Source: Bifidobacterium pluvialisilvae | GTDB taxonomy: Bacteria > Actinomycetota > Actinomycetes > Actinomycetales > Bifidobacteriaceae | Direction: 5' to 3' | NCBI RefSeq assembly: GCF_019331695.1 | Contig: NZ_JAHBBI010000004.1 | Span: 124,001 to 188,000, forward strand | DNA: 64,000 nt | Shown here: positions 7,821 through 23,833 of the stretch, in pieces | How positions within the stretch are numbered: the stretch's first letter is position 1 | How the letters are laid out: every line of letters starts with the position of its first letter | The notes under the pieces: model-generated | Told to the model about the DNA's origin: nothing | Database searches by the model: none | What the model saw: only the letters and a program-made list of their open reading frames with translations | Translations under genes and position numbers: made by a program

Positions 7821-10361
7821 TCAGCCTCGTCCGCGGGCGCGTTTGGCGGCGAGTATGGCGAGCGCACCGCCCGCCATGAGCAGGGAGACGACGGCGATGG
7901 AGGCCACCGTGGCGCCGGTCCGTGCCATATGCGAAGGCTGTTCGGATGCGTTGGCGTTGGCGTCAGTGGTCTTGCCGGTGCCGGTGGTCTTGCCGGACTG
8001 GTTGCCGGAGGCGGTGTTGCCGCTGCCGGAACCATTGGCGTTCGTCGTTCCGCCGGTGCCGGGCTTCGGGGTGGTCGTGCCCGAGCCGGGCTGCTGCCCG
8101 TTGGTGCCTTCATTGCCGTTGTTGGTGTCGACGGTGTAGGAGACGGCCTGCTTGGCGGCCGTCGGAGCGCTTTCGGAAGCGACCGTGACCGTCACCTTGG
8201 GTGCGCCCTTCGCCGCGGCGGAGGCGTTCTGACGGTAGGCGTACACGGGCACGTCGATGGTCTGGCCGGCCTTGGCCGTGACGATGGCGCTCGGCGTCTG
8301 CGCCTTCCAGCTGCCGTCGGCGGATTCCACCGTGGTGGTCACGCGGTAGATGTCGCTGTCGAACCGCGGGTCGGATGCGCTTGCGCCGGTGTTGGTGATC
8401 TTGACCGTCTGGCCGTAGATGCCGTCGGAAACCTTGGAAGGCTCGCCGGCGGCCGTGACCTTCACGCCGCGCCGTTGCGTGCCCGCGCCGTCGGTCGAGC
8501 GTACGGCGACGGTGTAGTGCAGCACGCCGCGGCTGTCGCGATGCTGGTTGGCGATGTAGAAGTGCAGGCCGTTGTCCTTGTCCTCGTACTCGTACTGGGA
8601 TCCGGAGTTGATGCCCGCGTGGAAGAGCGCGTCGTTGAGCTGACGCTGGTCGCCGCGGGTGACCATCACCTTGTTGCCGTTCGGGTCGACGTAGTCCACC
8701 ATGTTGATGTCCTGCGGGTTCGCGTCGATGGTCCAGATGAACGGGCTGTTGTCCGCTTTCTTCGCCTTGCCGATCATCACGCCGTGGTCGGGCTGCGACG
8801 AGTCTGTGCCCATGCGGTCGATGACCTCCATGGTGTAGCTGTCGTAGCCTCCGCCGTCGCACTTCCAGCCGTTGGTCTTGTCCTCGGTGCTGCACGACTG
8901 CCGGTCGCCGCCGTCGAGCTGCACGTTGACGCCGAGGTTCTCGTTCTTCTCCTGCATCTCACGGGCCTGCAGGTCGGTCACCAGCACGCCCTTCGACTTG
9001 AGGTCGGAGCGGGAGACTTCGACGTAGCTCGAGGAGTCGAGCACTCCGAGCTTGCTGCGGTTGCGGAACGCCATGCCCGCGGGCAGCACGTCGCCCTTGA
9101 GCGAGGGGATGTCCCAGCGGGTGTGGGGTCCTCCGGGGCCGTTGAACGAGCCTCGGGAGAGGATGTCGAACGGGCCTGCGGTATCTCGTAGCGGCCCGCC
9201 GTCGGAGGCGTCGGTGCCAAACGGGTTGCGGTAGTTGTCGGCCACGTTGAGCACGTGGCTGAACTCATGGGCGAACGTTCCCGCGCCGGAATCCTCGGCG
9301 AGCACCACCGTGCCGGCGGAAGCCACGCTGCCGTCCGCATTGAACTTGGCGTATTCGGCGTTCGGCCAGAATCGGGCGGTGGCCTTCCATGACGTCCATC
9401 CCACATAGCGGGTCGGCGCCCAGTTCGGAATCGGCTGGCCCTTCGCGTTGTACAGGCGTTTGCCGTTGGCGTCGGTCGCGCCCAGCGAGTCGGGGATGTC
9501 CTCCTTGTTCTTGTATTTCATCTCGCCGAACTCCTGCCATGTGCCGGATTCGTCCTCGCCGGCAAGTACGAAGAAGATCTCGTCAAAGGCCTTGTACGGG
9601 TCGGTGTCGCCGTATTTCGCCTTGTATTGCTGGCTGTTCTTCAGCAGGGCCATGGCGTCGGTGCGCGGGTCGCGGCCGCAGGTGGAGCCGGCGGGGCAGT
9701 AGTCCGCCATGGACTCCTTGCCGTTCATCCAGTATTCCAGACCGTACTCATAGGATTTGCCGGGCATACGCAACGGTCCGTACGCCTCGAGGTTCACGCC
9801 GATCTTGCCGCCGGTCTGCTCCTTCCAGTACTGGTCGATGGTCTCGCCCTTGTTGAGCTTGTTGTTCGGGTCGTTGAGCAGGCTCCGGTAGTATTCGGGC
9901 ACCTCGTCGCGGCTGATCGGACTGCTGCCCGCGGGCAGTTGCGGGTTGCCGAACGCGTCGGGCGTCTTCTGCGTGATGCGGAACGTCTCATCCGGGAAGT
10001 CGAGCATGACGATGGCGCCGTGGAAGTCCCGCTCGGCCTTGACCTTCGTGTAGTCGGTCGGCGTGGGCTTGTAGTCGTCCCATGTCATGTCGTCCTGGTT
10101 CTCCCAATGCTGCGGGTCGACCGGGGCGAGCACCGAACTGCCGGTGCCGGTGGCGTCGCTCGCCTGCGCCGTGGTCGTGCCGACCATCGTGAACGCCATC
10201 GTGGAGATCACGGCGACGCCCATCGCGGCGATGCGGCGGATCATGGGCATGGGCCGGCGTCGGCCTGACGATGCGCTCGGTACGTGGGTGTCCCGGACGC
10301 CGGAATGCGGCCGTTCGGGTGGATTGGGCGTGAATGGATTGGTCAAGGTTCCCCTCCTCAT
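7821..10361 (-). CDS. Secreted, wall-anchored M6-family metalloprotease
   Basis: An 846-residue exported zinc protease of the immune-inhibitor-A (M6) type. A basic leader and a hydrophobic stretch (about residues 40-65) end in AQA-SDA, a signal peptidase site. The zinc motif is His365-Glu366-x-x-His369 in AHEFSHVLNVADNY, with a downstream GGP-GPFDILSRGS-type region usual in M6 enzymes. A long C-terminal part rich in Gly, Thr and Asn leads to MARTG at 812-816, a hydrophobic helix, and the tail KRARGRG. This has the form of a sortase signal, closest to the LAxTG class. The start ATG 10361 follows GGGGAAATC; an internal ATG at residue 38 lacks a site. Next to genes for hydroxyproline and proline use, it may release peptides for them, which is an inference. 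Confidence 0.85.
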   Translation of the reverse strand: MRRGTLTNPFTPNPPERPHSGVRDTHVPSASSGRRRPMPMIRRIAAMGVAVISTMAFTMVGTTTAQASDATGTGSSVLAPVDPQHWENQDDMTWDDYKPTPTDYTKVKAERDFHGAIVMLDFPDETFRITQKTPDAFGNPQLPAGSSPISRDEVPEYYRSLLNDPNNKLNKGETIDQYWKEQTGGKIGVNLEAYGPLRMPGKSYEYGLEYWMNGKESMADYCPAGSTCGRDPRTDAMALLKNSQQYKAKYGDTDPYKAFDEIFFVLAGEDESGTWQEFGEMKYKNKEDIPDSLGATDANGKRLYNAKGQPIPNWAPTRYVGWTSWKATARFWPNAEYAKFNADGSVASAGTVVLAEDSGAGTFAHEFSHVLNVADNYRNPFGTDASDGGPLRDTAGPFDILSRGSFNGPGGPHTRWDIPSLKGDVLPAGMAFRNRSKLGVLDSSSYVEVSRSDLKSKGVLVTDLQAREMQEKNENLGVNVQLDGGDRQSCSTEDKTNGWKCDGGGYDSYTMEVIDRMGTDSSQPDHGVMIGKAKKADNSPFIWTIDANPQDINMVDYVDPNGNKVMVTRGDQRQLNDALFHAGINSGSQYEYEDKDNGLHFYIANQHRDSRGVLHYTVAVRSTDGAGTQRRGVKVTAAGEPSKVSDGIYGQTVKITNTGASASDPRFDSDIYRVTTTVESADGSWKAQTPSAIVTAKAGQTIDVPVYAYRQNASAAAKGAPKVTVTVASESAPTAAKQAVSYTVDTNNGNEGTNGQQPGSGTTTPKPGTGGTTNANGSGSGNTASGNQSGKTTGTGKTTDANANASEQPSHMARTGATVASIAVVSLLMAGGALAILAAKRARGRG

Positions 10362-10495
10362 ATTGATTTCCCCTTGAACAAGCCTTTTCGCAGGACGCCC
10401 ATGCGCGGCATCGGCCGGTGCCGTTCCAACCTGCACCGGGCAAAGGGCTCTCGAAAAAACTTGCCTCACATCATGTCGCGCGTTCGTTGCGCGCA

Positions 10496-10530
10496 ATCAT
10501 AAAACCCATTTCGCGCATGTTAACGTGCGC
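10496..10530 (-). promoter_or_regulatory. Protease promoter with overlapping palindrome
   Basis: On the minus strand TTAACA (10518-10523) and TATGAT (10496-10501) are 16 bases apart, a good sigma-70-type promoter. It predicts a leader of about 130 bases. An 18-bp near-palindrome at 10513-10530 (GCGCA-TGTTAACG-TGCGC, 16 of 18 symmetric) covers the -35 and looks like an operator. Confidence 0.6.
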
Positions 10531-10576
10531 AATATGCAATCGGCAGGAAGGACGGCGGATCTCCGCTGCCGTATCG

Positions 10577-11521
10577 TCAACCGAGCAGGGCGGCGATGAC
10601 GAAGATGAAGATTGGGGAGGAGAGCGTGCTCAGCAGGATGCCATCGCGCGCAAGCGTGGTGCCGGCATCGTATCGGGCGGCGTAGTTGTACACGTTCTGC
10701 GCGGTGGGAAGCGCGGCAAGTACCACGCACGAGTACAGTTCGTGCTCACGGAAGCCCATCGCATAGGCAAGGGCGAACGCCACCGCCGGCATGACCGCGT
10801 TCTTCAGCAATGCCGCCGTGATGGTGGCCGCGCGATGGGAGCCGTCGCCCAACGGTTTCGACCCATGCAACGACATGCCGAACGCCATGAGAATCAGCGG
10901 GACGGCGGAATTGCCGACGATGTTGACGGGATCGTAGACATAACTCGGCACGATGAACCAGCCGGCCGCATCGCTGACCGCCGACGTGACGATGCCGATG
11001 AGCACGCCGATGAGTATGGGCTGGTGCAGCGGCTGGGAGACGATGGCCTTCACGCTCACCTTGCCTCGGGACGACAGATCCAGCGACGTGAGCGCGGCCG
11101 GCGTGAACAGCACCTGCTGGATGAGCACGATCGGCGTGACGGCCGCCGGATTGCCGAGAATATACGTCGCGATGGGCAGGCCGATGTTGTTCGCGTTCAT
11201 ATACATGGAGTCAAGCACGCCGATGGTGGTGTCCGCCGGCTTGAGATGGAAGACGGCGGCGTTGAACGCGAGGAATATCGTGCCGGTGATTGTGGCGCAC
11301 AGGATGGCCACGCCGATCGACGGCTTGAACACGTCGGAGAGATGCTCCTTCGACAGGATGGCGAACATCAGGCAGGGCGTGGAGACGAAGTAGCTGAACC
11401 GGTTCAGCACCATCTGCGCGGTCGGGCCGCCGATGTGGAACCGTGCCGCCACATAGCCGATGAGGATGATGATGCCGATGACGCAGAATCCCTGCATCGC
11501 CGAGATGAGCCCCATATTCAT
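10577..11521 (-). CDS. AEC-family permease (auxin efflux carrier/malate permease type)
   Basis: A 314-residue membrane protein with about ten hydrophobic helices in two halves, the form of PF03547 carriers. Family marks include MNANNIGLPIATYILG in the middle and LPTAQNVYNYAARYD near the end. Members export or import small organic acids and amino acid derivatives; the substrate cannot be told from sequence. ATG 11521 was chosen over ATG 11515 because of GAGGCG upstream. It is downstream of the cupin gene on the same strand. An imperfect palindrome around ATCGAT (11611-11628) lies upstream, with a GATAAT that could be a -10. Confidence 0.82.
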   Translation of the reverse strand: MNMGLISAMQGFCVIGIIILIGYVAARFHIGGPTAQMVLNRFSYFVSTPCLMFAILSKEHLSDVFKPSIGVAILCATITGTIFLAFNAAVFHLKPADTTIGVLDSMYMNANNIGLPIATYILGNPAAVTPIVLIQQVLFTPAALTSLDLSSRGKVSVKAIVSQPLHQPILIGVLIGIVTSAVSDAAGWFIVPSYVYDPVNIVGNSAVPLILMAFGMSLHGSKPLGDGSHRAATITAALLKNAVMPAVAFALAYAMGFREHELYSCVVLAALPTAQNVYNYAARYDAGTTLARDGILLSTLSSPIFIFVIAALLG

Positions 11522-11712
11522 ATTCGCCTCGATTCCGTGTCCCTGATGCCGTGCCGGACGAACGGCCGTCCCGTCATGATGTGCCATGCGCGCGTTCGAC
11601 CTTCAAATGCCGACTATCGATTATCGGCTGGATGGCATGGGAAGACCGTGCGGCGTCCGTACTACGGGACGGCGAGATGCCACGGGACGACGGGCGATGA
11701 CGCGGCGCATGA

Positions 11713-12315
11713 CTATCGCCGCGCGAGAGTGAAGCCCGCGAACGTGAAACCGGGACTGACCACGCAGGAGACCAACGCATCCCCGTCGCCGGGAATGGTG
11801 CGTTGCCACACGCCGGCCGGCACGACCACGTGGCCGATTACCGGGGCGTTCACCGGTTCATCTCCCGGCGCGGTCGACGACTCGGCGTCCGCATCCGTTC
11901 GCAGGCCGGCGCCGAGCGTGATGCGGTGGGCGGCTTCGGGGTTCGGGGTGTCGCCGTCGCCGGCGAGCTCAAGCGTCACCTGGGCCGGGCCATGCCACAG
12001 CCATAGCTCGTCGGCATCCACCTGATGCCAGGCGCTGAAATCGCCCTTGGGCAGCAGGAAATAGATCAATGATGCCAGCGGGCGGTCTCCGGTGGTCGTG
12101 GCGGTGGCGGGCTGTGTCGCGCTCGCACAATCGGCGGGCGCCAGCGATGCCGACTGCCAGTCGCGCACGTACCATCCGCCCTCCGGATGCGCCTCCAATC
12201 CGAGCCTGTCGATGACTGAGCGGGCGTAATCGCTCAGCGGCGGAATATCGTGCACCGGCTGGTTGGTCATGGTCGTCGGGGTCGTATTCGTATTCGGACT
12301 CTTCTTTCTGGTCAT
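11713..12315 (-). CDS. DUF985 cupin-fold protein
   Basis: A 200-residue small cupin-type protein. Recognisable pieces are LGLEAHPEGGWYVRDW, the core FSAWHQVDADELWLWHGPA with metal-type His and Glu, and VPAGVWQRTIPG, followed by SCVVSPGFTFAGF. DUF985 (PF06172) proteins have a cupin barrel; no reaction is established. The first ATG (12315) has no clear ribosome site, and an internal ATG at 12270 is possible. The upstream 230 bases are unusually AT-rich for this genome and carry inverted repeats. Confidence 0.8.
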   Translation of the reverse strand: MTRKKSPNTNTTPTTMTNQPVHDIPPLSDYARSVIDRLGLEAHPEGGWYVRDWQSASLAPADCASATQPATATTTGDRPLASLIYFLLPKGDFSAWHQVDADELWLWHGPAQVTLELAGDGDTPNPEAAHRITLGAGLRTDADAESSTAPGDEPVNAPVIGHVVVPAGVWQRTIPGDGDALVSCVVSPGFTFAGFTLARR

Positions 12316-12426
12316 ATCAAGTATTCATAGTCGCATCGTGCGCCGAAGACGAAGCCGGCCTGTCGGCGAAGGATTCGGACGCGTTTTCGCATTTTGGCGT
12401 CGTAATCCTTCGGGAATCGTCATGAC

Positions 12427-12466
12427 GATTTTCATGAACGTTGGAATCATGCGGTTTTTGAAAATC
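12427..12466. promoter_or_regulatory. AT-rich inverted repeat upstream of the cupin gene
   Basis: GATTTTCA (12427-12434) and TGAAAATC (12459-12466) form an exact 8-bp inverted repeat in an AT-rich patch. It may be an operator or a hairpin. Confidence 0.3.
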
Positions 12467-12484
12467 CGGATATGAAAATGCCAC

Positions 12485-12522
12485 GGATTGGATCGCATTG
12501 CGACGAATATGCAATCCAATCC
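12485..12522 (-). terminator. Hairpin downstream of the MFS gene
   Basis: GGATTGGAT and GCAT at 12485-12498 pair with ATGC and ATCCAATCC at 12509-12522. On the minus strand it lies 26 bases past the MFS stop and is followed by GTGGCATTTTC, a weak T-run. Confidence 0.5.
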
Positions 12523-12548
12523 ATGACGGGGAGGATTGCGGCTGTGTT

Positions 12549-13970
12549 CTACAGGGATTCGAGCTGCCGGCCCTTGGTCTCCCGGGCGAACAGGTAGACG
12601 ACCGCGCCGATGACGAGGCAGACGCCGAAGAAGGTGAACGCGGTGGTGATCACGGCGATGTCGATATTCTGGGAGACGAAGTCGCCGCCGACAAGCACAC
12701 CCATGAACGCGGGGCCGATGATCTTGGCGGTGGCGCCGATGCCATAGCCGAGGCCGAGGCCGGTGGAACGCACGTCGTTCGGGAACTGTTCGCCGCCGAA
12801 CGCGTTGAGGATGCCGAACACGCCGTCCGCGAACGTCATGATGATGATCACGGCAATGTAGAACTGCCAGCCGGAGTCGTGGAAGAACGCGGCGTAGAAG
12901 CAGCCGCATGCGCCGACGATGCCGAAGATGAACATGGTCCAACGGCGGCCTATGACGTCGGCGAGCCATGCCGAGCCGAAACGGCCGATGCAGTCGGCGA
13001 CGGAGACGCCCATGAACAGGACGGCGACCATCCGCGTGGAGAAGCCGAACGCGTCCTTCATGAGGGTCTGCCCCCACGACTGGATGGCGAAGCCGCCCAT
13101 GATGAAGCAGAACGAGCCGACGCCGACGATGAGCAGGGACTTCAGATGCCTGCTGAACAGCGCGGAATAGCTGGCCTTCCGCCGATGTCCGACGACGGGC
13201 AGGTCGCCGACCTCGTCGACGGGGATCTCCATGGCCCAGGCCAGTGCCTCGCGTGCCTTGTCGTCCCGACCCTTGGTCTGGTGGAAGCGGGGGGATTCCG
13301 GCACGGCGCGAAGCCAGAAGAGCAGCAGCACCGGTGTGGCGCCAAGCGCGAGCAGGACGCGCCAATGGTCGCCGACGATGCTCTGCGCGACCGATCCGAG
13401 CAGCAGCCCGAGCGGGATGAACACGGAGGCGAGACCGGAAAGCATGCCGCGATGCCGTGCGGGCACGAACTCCTGCACGTACGGTATGGAGGTGATGTTG
13501 AGGCCGCCGACGCCGATGCCGACGCCGATGCGCAGCAGGGCGAGCGGCACCCATGCGCGGTCGGGAAGGAATACGGAGAGGATGGTGAACGCCACGAAGC
13601 AGACCACGCACCATTGGAACGCGTGCCTGCGGCCGAACCCGTCGGCGAGACGGCCCCACATGATCGACCCGATCACGGTGCCGAGGCCGGAGCAGGCCAG
13701 GATGACGCCCGCCTCCACACCGGTCAGATGCCATGCCCCGGTGAGCAGGGAGACGACGAACCCCACCAGGAACATGTCGAAGAACTCGGCGATGTTGCCG
13801 ACGACGACCAGTCCGATGATGCTTTTCTGGTGACCGGTCAGCGGACGGGCGTCCATCTGCGCGTATGCGGTCATCCGCCGCGGGGGCGTTGCCGCCTCGT
13901 TGATGGATGGCATCTGTTCCCCGGTATGCGCCGGGCCGCCGTGTGACGTACCGCCGTCGGCCATGACCAT
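12549..13970 (-). CDS. MFS transporter (metabolite:H+ symporter type)
   Basis: A 473-residue, 12-helix major facilitator. A polar N-terminal 45 residues precede helix 1 (IIGLVVVGNIAEFFDMFLVGF). The loop between helices 2 and 3 has WGRLADGFGRRHAF, and the middle has AVPESPRFHQTKGR, both typical of the sugar and aromatic-acid porter branch. The start ATG 13970 follows a strong GGGGAGGGG. The substrate is unknown; organic acids or amino acids are possible given the neighbourhood. It is a single gene between the cupin and DnaQ-BRCT genes, all leftward. Confidence 0.88.
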   Translation of the reverse strand: MVMADGGTSHGGPAHTGEQMPSINEAATPPRRMTAYAQMDARPLTGHQKSIIGLVVVGNIAEFFDMFLVGFVVSLLTGAWHLTGVEAGVILACSGLGTVIGSIMWGRLADGFGRRHAFQWCVVCFVAFTILSVFLPDRAWVPLALLRIGVGIGVGGLNITSIPYVQEFVPARHRGMLSGLASVFIPLGLLLGSVAQSIVGDHWRVLLALGATPVLLLFWLRAVPESPRFHQTKGRDDKAREALAWAMEIPVDEVGDLPVVGHRRKASYSALFSRHLKSLLIVGVGSFCFIMGGFAIQSWGQTLMKDAFGFSTRMVAVLFMGVSVADCIGRFGSAWLADVIGRRWTMFIFGIVGACGCFYAAFFHDSGWQFYIAVIIIMTFADGVFGILNAFGGEQFPNDVRSTGLGLGYGIGATAKIIGPAFMGVLVGGDFVSQNIDIAVITTAFTFFGVCLVIGAVVYLFARETKGRQLESL

Positions 13971-14056
13971 GTTTTCCCCTCCCCGGCCGTCCCCTCATGC
14001 GCCGCGGCTCCTCCCGCCGCCGCGCGTGGGACGCGTGACCACCTCACCGATTGTAT

Positions 14057-15082
14057 TCAGGCGGCGTCGACGCCGTTGGCGACGGCGGTTCTGAGCCAGC
14101 CCTCGTCGACGATGGGGATGTTGTAGGCGCGGGCCTTGCGGGCCTTGGTGGATTCCGTGTCCACGTCGGCGGCGACCACGAGCCGCACCTTTCTGGTGAC
14201 CGACGGCCAGACCGTGACGCCCACCGCGGCGAGGTCGTCGACCCAGTCCGCACGACGCTGCGACATCGTGCCGGTGAGCACGATGCGGTCGCCCTCGCGC
14301 AGACGCGCCGGGGGAGCGGGGGTATGTGAATCGCGGTCGCGGATATCTGTGGCGCCGTCGTATTCGCCGTTGAATGCGCGTTCGTGCTCGTCCCTATGGG
14401 AAGGGCGTGGCATCCAACGGGCGATATTGCCGTCGATGTAAGGCCAGGGTGCGTGTTCGGCGGCGTCCAGATGAGCGGCCCATCCCGGCCAGTCGGGAAT
14501 CATGCGCAGGTATTCGCGTAGGAGCAGTGCCGTGGCGTGCGCGTCGCTCAATGCGTTGTGCGCGTCCGGATTGCCGATGCCGAACCGTCGACAGCAGTCG
14601 GCGAGGGAGCGGGTACCGAGCAGTCTGCCGCCAAGTCTCATGGTGCACAGCATCGTGGCGTCGTTGTGGACGGCGTCGTTGTGGACGAAGCGCCGGTCCC
14701 GCGCGGCGTCATGAACGGGGACGTCATAGCCGAGGCGGGCGTATTCGCAGCGTAATACACGCGAATCGAAGGCCGCGTTATGCGCCACGAACACGCGTCC
14801 GGCCAGATATCCGCGCAACTGCCGGGCGATGCCGTCGAACTCGGGGGCGTGCCGCAGATCGGCGGCGCGGATGCGGTGCAGGTCCTGCATGCCCAGGTCG
14901 CGACGCACGTGGATCAGCGTCTCGTCCTCATGCTCGATGACGCCATCCGGGTCGAGCAGCACCACGCCTATTTCGATGGCCCGGTCGCCGCGTTCCGGCA
15001 CCAGACCCGTGGTCTCGAAGTCCACCACCGCGAATCCGCGGGTTCCCGTCGCACGTTTCGACGGATATGCCGACGGTGTCAT
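14057..15082 (-). CDS. DnaQ-like 3'-5' exonuclease fused to a BRCT domain
   Basis: A 341-residue protein. The N-terminal half is a DEDDh exonuclease: AVVDFETTGL (ExoI D-x-E), VFVAHNAAFDSRVL (ExoII), and DAHNALSDAHAT (ExoIII H-x4-D). The last 85 residues form a BRCT domain (GDRIVLTGTMSQ...VDEGWLRTAV), as found in DNA ligases. The combination suggests DNA repair or proofreading at a site marked by a BRCT partner. The start ATG 15082 has a perfect AAGGAG. Similar exonuclease-BRCT proteins are known in actinobacteria; the biochemical role is not established. Confidence 0.85.
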   Translation of the reverse strand: MTPSAYPSKRATGTRGFAVVDFETTGLVPERGDRAIEIGVVLLDPDGVIEHEDETLIHVRRDLGMQDLHRIRAADLRHAPEFDGIARQLRGYLAGRVFVAHNAAFDSRVLRCEYARLGYDVPVHDAARDRRFVHNDAVHNDATMLCTMRLGGRLLGTRSLADCCRRFGIGNPDAHNALSDAHATALLLREYLRMIPDWPGWAAHLDAAEHAPWPYIDGNIARWMPRPSHRDEHERAFNGEYDGATDIRDRDSHTPAPPARLREGDRIVLTGTMSQRRADWVDDLAAVGVTVWPSVTRKVRLVVAADVDTESTKARKARAYNIPIVDEGWLRTAVANGVDAA

Positions 15083-15129
15083 TGACGGCTCCTTTCTTCC
15101 GATTCCGGTGGTCAGGCCATACTGATGGT

Positions 15130-15351
15130 ATGACAACGAACGGAACGGACGGAAACCACGGCGGCGTGAATAACGCAGGGGCTTCGGAATCCGGCTGGAA
15201 CGCCATAGGCCGGAAAAAATCCGGCTGGCATGGCGGCTGGAATGGCAGCGGCAGGATTCATGGAAAGGGGCACGGCTTCACCGCAGGTCGTCGCGGGGGA
15301 GCGCCGTTCAAGGCGACGGGCCATAAAGGCGGCATCAGCAGGCAGGGATGA
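15130..15351 (+). CDS. Doubtful 73-residue Gly-rich ORF
   Basis: A short ORF rich in Gly, Asn, His and basic residues (for example HGGWNGSGRIHGKGHGF), divergent from the exonuclease. It has no clear ribosome site and no recognised domain. It could be a small basic nucleic-acid-binding protein or non-coding sequence. The 15083-15624 stretch otherwise holds only a hairpin repeat and the rpoB promoter. Confidence 0.3.
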   Translation: MTTNGTDGNHGGVNNAGASESGWNAIGRKKSGWHGGWNGSGRIHGKGHGFTAGRRGGAPFKATGHKGGISRQG

Positions 15352-15399
15352 ACGACTGGATGGTGTTTCCACTCTGCGGCGTTTCTTTTCCTCCCCTCA

Positions 15400-15437
15400 G
15401 TCGGCGTTCGCCGACAGCTCCCCTCCCGAGGGGAGCT
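15400..15437. repeat. Single arm of the mirrored hairpin repeat family
   Basis: Two adjacent hairpins: GTCGGCG-TT-CGCCGAC (15400-15415) and AGCTCCCC-TCCCGA-GGGGAGCT (15416-15437), preceded by CTCCCCTCA. The same plan, in double inverted form, occurs at 59067-59166 and 62176-62287. Confidence 0.7.
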
Positions 15438-15463
15438 TATGGGATGGGGGCAACCACGCTTGG

Positions 15464-15492
15464 TTGCGCGACACGCGCGAATATGGTATCCT
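15464..15492 (+). promoter_or_regulatory. Candidate rpoB promoter
   Basis: TTGCGC (15464-15469), 17 bases, TATCCT (15487-15492). It predicts a leader of about 125 bases before rpoB. Confidence 0.5.
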
Positions 15493-15624
15493 TTTGTCGA
15501 TTAGTGACGTGTGTCATATAGCGGGCATGCATCAAACTGGGGGAACTGCCCGCGAAGGTTGTAGTTCTGCGGCCGCTGTTCCCTGGCGTATGGAATAACA
15601 GCGAACGAGAAGGACCATCCCATC

Positions 15625-19251
<3,627 letters not shown>

Positions 19252-19272
19252 CGGCCTCGCAGCCACTAGCAC

Positions 19273-19317
19273 GCGTCCGACGGCATGACGGCGAAGACAC
19301 GTCATGCCATCGGACGC
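19273..19317 (+). other. Strong hairpin between rpoB and rpoC
   Basis: GCGTCCGA and GGCATGAC (19273-19289) pair with GTCATGCC and TCGGACGC (19301-19317): 16 paired bases with one mismatch and an 11-base loop. There is no immediate T-run, so a processing or partial-attenuation role is more likely than termination. Confidence 0.75.
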
Positions 19318-19361
19318 CAACCCACGTGAAGCAGTAAATTTTTCGACAGACAGGACATAGA

Positions 19362-23492
<4,131 letters not shown>

Positions 23493-23516
23493 CCGATAAC
23501 GCCGATACGGCATAGA

Positions 23517-23557
23517 AAGGCCGGTCATCCCGTTGCATTCGGGATGACCGGCCTTTT
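23517..23557 (+). terminator. Rho-independent terminator of rpoBC
   Basis: AAAGGCCGGTCATCCC pairs with GGGATGACCGGCCTTT around a 9-base loop and ends in TTTTT; 25 bases past rpoC. The flanking A-run lets it work from both sides. Confidence 0.95.
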
Positions 23558-23558
23558 T

Positions 23559-23827
23559 CGTCATCCTAAGCGTTTTTCATGTCATCCTGAGCGAGCATAC
23601 TTTCTGTCTTTCTGTCATCCTGAGCGAGCGTCTCCCTGTCATCCTGAGCGAAGGCCATCGGCCGGAGTCGAAGGAATCTCACCACCGAACCCACGGGATC
23701 CTTCGACTCGCTCCGCTCGCTCAGGATGACAGGAAAAAATGGGGCCGCCTTCGCTCAGGATGACAGAAGGTGAGACCACTCCCGTTTAGGATGACGGAAA
23801 GTGGGGACCGTTCTCGCTTGGAATGAC
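23559..23827. repeat. Cluster of GTCATCCTGAGCGA repeats in both directions
   Basis: Four direct copies of a GTCATCCTGAGCGAG-like unit (about 23560, 23581, 23613 and 23638) are followed by four inverted copies (ending near 23731, 23764, 23795 and 23827). Between them, GAGTCGAAGGAATC and GATCCTTCGACTC are also inverted. The whole fills the 341-base gap between rpoC and the PF06541 gene. GTCATCCTGAGCGAAG is a widely dispersed bacterial intergenic repeat. Confidence 0.85.
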
Positions 23828-23833
23828 GGGGTG

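Noticed and set aside
10362-10496. Extended N-terminus of the M6 protease from ATG 10496
   Set aside because: That ATG lies inside the predicted -10 box, and the extension has no ribosome site.
23517-23557. Possible attenuator or riboswitch
   Set aside because: It has the exact form of a simple terminator and follows a stop codon.
23559-23827. CRISPR array
   Set aside because: Repeat units are short, uneven in spacing and in both directions; there are no cas genes.
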